This document shows, piece by piece, positions 60,647-64,000 of a stretch of DNA of 64,000 nt (position 1 is the stretch's first letter; each line of letters begins with the position of its first letter). A model generated the notes under the pieces. The model was not told the origin of the DNA and searched no databases. It saw only the letters and a program-made list of their open reading frames with translations. Origin of the DNA: Melampsora larici-populina 98AG31 (taxonomy: Eukaryota; Basidiomycota; Pucciniomycetes; Pucciniales; Melampsoraceae). The DNA lies in contig NW_006768765.1 in assembly GCF_000204055.1 (NCBI RefSeq), positions 2,677,601 through 2,741,600 of the forward strand. Direction: 5' to 3'. The translations under genes and the position numbers were made by a program.

Positions 60647-60832
60647 GTCGTTTTTTGGTGTAATTTGACTTTTAACAAAAAGTCAACTTAAAAGTACATA
60701 AAAGTTGTAATTCATTTGGCAGTCAAAAGCAAAAAAGCTTGTTGACCGTTTGAAATCCAACTTAATTTTTTAATCCATCCATCTCCTCAGTCATCACGAC
60801 TATCAAAACATCACACTTTTACATCAGCACAC

Positions 60833-62070
60833 ATGTCTGATTCCTCCGCATCTTGGGGGGAATTAGATCAGATTCTTGAACCTTCTTCATCCGAGGGAAG
60901 TAACCCAGTAGATCATGATCAAGAAATCATTGATCTGCTGATGGCAGCTGCTCTAGACCGTGCCCAACTGGCACAGCAACCGAAGACACCTTGTCGAACC
61001 TCCGCTTTACGTGGCTACATGTACGAACAAGAGATCTTAGCTGGAAGTCCAGTTAGATTCCGCGACATCTGCCGCATGGATCGAGCTACGTTTTGTAGAC
61101 TTCAAATGACAATGAGGCCATATCTAGAAGATACAATTCATACAACAGCTGTCGAGCAGCTTATGATCTTTCTTTATATTGCTGGTAATGCAGGTTCAAC
61201 AGTTCTTGCTGCTGAGCGCTTCCAACACTCGGGAGAAACAATCTCTAGATACTATAACAAGGTAGTTTCGGCTCTCGTAGACTTAAAAGATACCTTCATC
61301 CGACAACCTGGCCCAGAATCACCGATTCCTAACAAGATCACCTCAAGTGCACGTTTTCATCCTTGGTTTGATGGATGCATTGGGGCAATTGATGGTGCTC
61401 ACATACCAGCAAGTGTACCAGAACGAGATCAAGCTGCTTATCGAAATCGAAAGGGTGACTTGAGTCAAAACGTACTTGCTGGATGCCACTTCAACATGTC
61501 ATTTAACTTTATAATGGCAGGCTTTGAAGGAGGCAGTAGTGACGCTCGAGTACTTGAAGTGGCCAGGCAGGATGGCGCTTTTGTAGTACCAGCTGGTGAG
61601 TCTTGGATTAATACATCTCCATTTGTATCTTTGCTGACTTTTTGAGTACAGGGCGGTATTATTTAGTGGATGCCGGCTACGCTAACGAGCCCGGCTTTCT
61701 CGCACCTTTCAGAGGTGTTAGATACCATATCAAAGAGTGGGCGGAAGGAAATAGAGGCCCTGTGAATCCTCAAGAACTGTTCAACAAGCACCATTCTGGG
61801 CTTCGAGGATGTATTGAGCGCACGTTTGGAGTTACGAAAATGCGTTTTCTGTTGACTCGTTTCATGAGGAAGTATCCCATCAAACGACAGGCGGATCTAG
61901 TTGTGGCATTATGTGTACTTCAAAATATTATCTTACAGGGAGGTGAAGATCATTTTAATTTGAGCAGTTTGAAGTTGCTACTGTAGCAGACAGGGAAAAT
62001 GTGAATCGTGATAGGATGGTTTTGGCTGAGCGTATGTGGGAAGATTATATAGCTCAAGGCCGACGTTGAT
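60833..62070 (+). pseudogene. Third HARBI1-like DDE nuclease, frameshifted near the C-terminus
   Basis: Exons 60833-61595 and 61652 onward join in phase. The DDE residues are present: Asp in CIGAIDGAHIP, Asp in GGSSDARVLE and Glu in GCIERTFGV. The continuous frame stops at 61984-61986. A shifted frame from about 61960 instead reads EVATVADREN... to AERMWEDYIAQGRR and stops at 62068-62070, which matches the WEDY-type C-terminus of the first nuclease. Restoring one base near 61957-61961 would join them, so this copy probably has a 1-nt deletion. The catalytic domain ends before it. Confidence 0.78.
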
Positions 62071-62195
62071 GGATAAAATTATTTTATTACCACATCAATG
62101 TTCATACAAAAGTAATTACATATTATATTTAAAAGATATTTGTCTTGTAGACTACTTGTGCAACAGATATTGAGTATTTCGTTGTGAACAGAAAC

Positions 62196-63156
62196 TTAGG
62201 TACGGTTTTTCTTTTTGAGATCATCTCGATAAAGTATCACATTTCCATGTAAGCAAAGACGGGGACCAAATCCAAAACCGAGATTTTTCATGGCGTCTAC
62301 GCTGAGTTCTGGCGAAAAGAACATTTCAAAGTTGTTAATGTCTAAAGACTTGAGTAAACTTCGAGTATGTTCATCATGCTTATTGATTGAACAAAAGTTG
62401 AGGTATTCCTCGAATTCAGGAAATGGTCTGGGGGCTGGGGTGCCGCTTTGTAAACGGAATGCCGAACGGGTAAAGTTGGTTGAGGCAGTTCGATCTATTG
62501 AAAATAAGCATCAGCTTGGTATGTAGCATTTGAATAAAGAGAAAAGCAAAACCTACTAGCAGGGCTATCATCGGCTTGATTCTCGACATGGCCATTGCTA
62601 GAAGCTATATCAATTACACCTTGAGGATTGGGTGCTGCTAAATTAGAAACAAAAGGTCAGGTTTGATGAAAAGTTGTTGAACGAGAAATAAAAATTCACC
62701 GTGGACGAATTCGATTTCAGGATCGAGTGGAGGTTGAGGTTGAACTCGACAACGGAACTCACGAGAGCCCGTTTCAATAGAAGGATCCACATGGACCAAG
62801 TCCATATCAAGATACTGGCGCTGACCACCAAAGCGTATCTCTTCCCAATGGTGACCAGGTCTGAAACAGATAATGAAACGTAATCAAAATCAATGATCTG
62901 AATCGAAGAATAGAAAACAATAACTTACTTGTGAGTATAGAAGGGGCTGCCATCCCTGCCATGACCAGGGCTAAGCCCTTCAACGGGAGCATGTCTTGCT
63001 CGTCTTTCAGCACTAAGACAAATCAAGTTGATGAGAAGAAAGAAATTTGAAAGAAAGTAAGAGTTTGAAGGGAACAAAATGTAGAACATACACCTCTTGT
63101 AGCGCAGTAGCTTCCTCGTCCCGTTGGGCTTGGCGTTTTGAGATTCCTTTTGGCAT
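62196..63156 (-). CDS. Partner-type protein next to the third nuclease (229 aa)
   Basis: Five exons (63156-63092, 63012-62929, 62860-62700, 62637-62557 and 62494-62196) join to exactly 230 codons with every phase consistent. The N-terminus is basic (MPKGISKRQAQRDEE). A conserved-looking middle follows (PGHHWEEIRFGGQRQYLDMD), then an acidic linker and a C-terminal ~75-residue helical region (FPEFEEYLNFCSINKHDEHT to NLGFGFGPRLCLHGNVILY). The last part looks like a small helical bundle, SAM-like in feel, but I would not assign it. It lies 126 bp from the nuclease gene in convergent orientation, as do the partners in the other two Harbinger-type elements. No Myb/SANT signature is seen. Confidence 0.65.
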
Positions 63157-63743
63157 GTTGGTGAAGAAGTGGAGGTGGATCGAGGTTGTGGTCAAGGGTT
63201 TGGTGATGAAGGTAAACAAGAAATGGGAGTTGACAAGATCCAAATATCGTATCTTGATTGTAGGATATGCTTGTATTCGAATCACAGCTGTATCAAAAAA
63301 AGAAACTTAATAAGATGAAAATGCTGTGTTGCTCGATTGTGTTGTTGATAGGCAAATGTTCTCAACTTGTTCAAGATGAACTTGTTTTGTTTTTTTAAAT
63401 AAAATCATCTATTCATTGCAGGCAATATATTTCAACTTGTAAATACAAAAACCATAGAAAAATTGAAAATAGATAGTTCGTGTGTGAGATTTTGATGATA
63501 GTTGTTACAAAAGCACAAGGAGATCCTATAAAGATCTTCAAATCCAATTTAATTGGGTGGAGGATGAATTTGACCAATACCTCGATCGTTTCTATCACAG
63601 TTTCAGACGTACCCGTTTTATTTAAAGTAGAAGCACAAGGATGAGAAGAAAAAGATAGGAGATGATAGAAAAGAGATCATGATTAATAGATTCATAGATT
63701 AGATGAAAAATATTAGTGAGATGATGACTTACATGAAGAGTGT
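63157..63743. other. Intergenic, no gene seen
   Basis: AT-rich, without a supported frame. It may contain the right end of the third element, but no inverse of the 60580-60606 sequence was found. Confidence 0.45.
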
Positions 63744-64000
63744 TTAATTAATGTTTTCGTTTAATTTTTTCTTTAACCATACCCAGTGTTCCTCTTCATC
63801 AAGGTTTATGAAGAAGGAAGCTGAGTCTTTGTCTCTTAGAAGATCAGCAGCTTTCATCCGGATTTTGATGTTAGGAAACTCAGAATGTTTCTTTAATGAG
63901 AATAGCTCCATCGCTGGCTTGCGATTTGGGAATCTTTTGTTGGCCAAGGCTGCAGCTTGAAGACAAGATTGAACTCGATCTTCAACCGCTTCACGGTGAG
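63744..64000 (-). CDS. Hypothetical protein, C-terminal part (gene continues beyond the right edge)
   Basis: An open frame enters from the right edge and stops at 63744. It encodes about 85 residues, including NKRFPNRKPAMELFSLKKHS and RMKAADLLRDKDSASFFINL, then an acidic Glu run. I recall similar LKKHSEFP..K.RMKAADLL stretches in other rust predicted proteins of unknown role. No function assigned. Confidence 0.5.
   Translation of the reverse strand, partial: HREAVEDRVQSCLQAAALANKRFPNRKPAMELFSLKKHSEFPNIKIRMKAADLLRDKDSASFFINLDEEEHWVWLKKKLNENIN

Overview
The window looks like rust-fungus (Pucciniales, Basidiomycota) nuclear DNA. It is AT-rich and densely spliced, with short GT..AG introns of mostly 50-80 nt. 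It carries a chitin synthase, a DUG3-type glutamine amidotransferase, a PUF protein and a gamma-tubulin complex protein. Between them lies a very heavy load of DNA transposons. The species cannot be fixed from sequence alone; a Melampsora-like genome is my inference.

Left third (1-19.9 kb): mostly repeats. A partial KDZ-transposase-type gene on the minus strand faces away from a five-exon gene of an unnamed, apparently rust-expanded family (2477-4435). After that come palindrome clusters, a 499-bp MITE with TTA target duplications, and a 2.84-kb Mutator-like (MULE-type) non-autonomous element with a 9-bp target duplication and smaller insertions inside it. Last is a 4.75-kb foldback structure. 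Its outer arms of about 370 bp enclose a second, 2-kb palindrome built from eight copies of a roughly 180-bp unit, four in each direction.

Middle (19.9-43.4 kb): a chitin synthase (19902-23840) with three apparent 1-nt insertions, then an 860-bp TIR element with an 8-bp duplication, then a transposon nest. In the nest, a PIF/Harbinger element (TSD TAA) carries a nuclease gene with one nonsense codon and an antisense Myb/SANT-like partner. Its right terminal repeat was split by a complete hAT element (TSD CACCAAAC) whose four-exon transposase is open throughout. The whole sits between a third pair of inverted repeats. Next come a DUG3-like gene, a poorly resolved gene between 15-bp inverted repeats, and a multi-pass membrane protein with a degenerate alpha/beta-hydrolase domain.

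Right third (43.4-64 kb): three chromosomal genes, all on the minus strand, namely a PUF RNA-binding protein, a secreted-type repeat protein and a gamma-tubulin complex component. A second Harbinger-type element (55117-60421) follows. It shares terminal repeats with three MITEs elsewhere in the window and encodes a nuclease plus a divergent partner protein. A third nuclease/partner pair (60833-63156) and the 3' end of another gene close the window.

Recurring theme: all three Harbinger-type nucleases are followed by a convergent antisense gene, and the three partner proteins differ. Terminal regions across several transposon families hold short palindromes whose structure is kept while the sequence changes. 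Exon models come from splice signals and reading-frame arithmetic only; no database search was possible.
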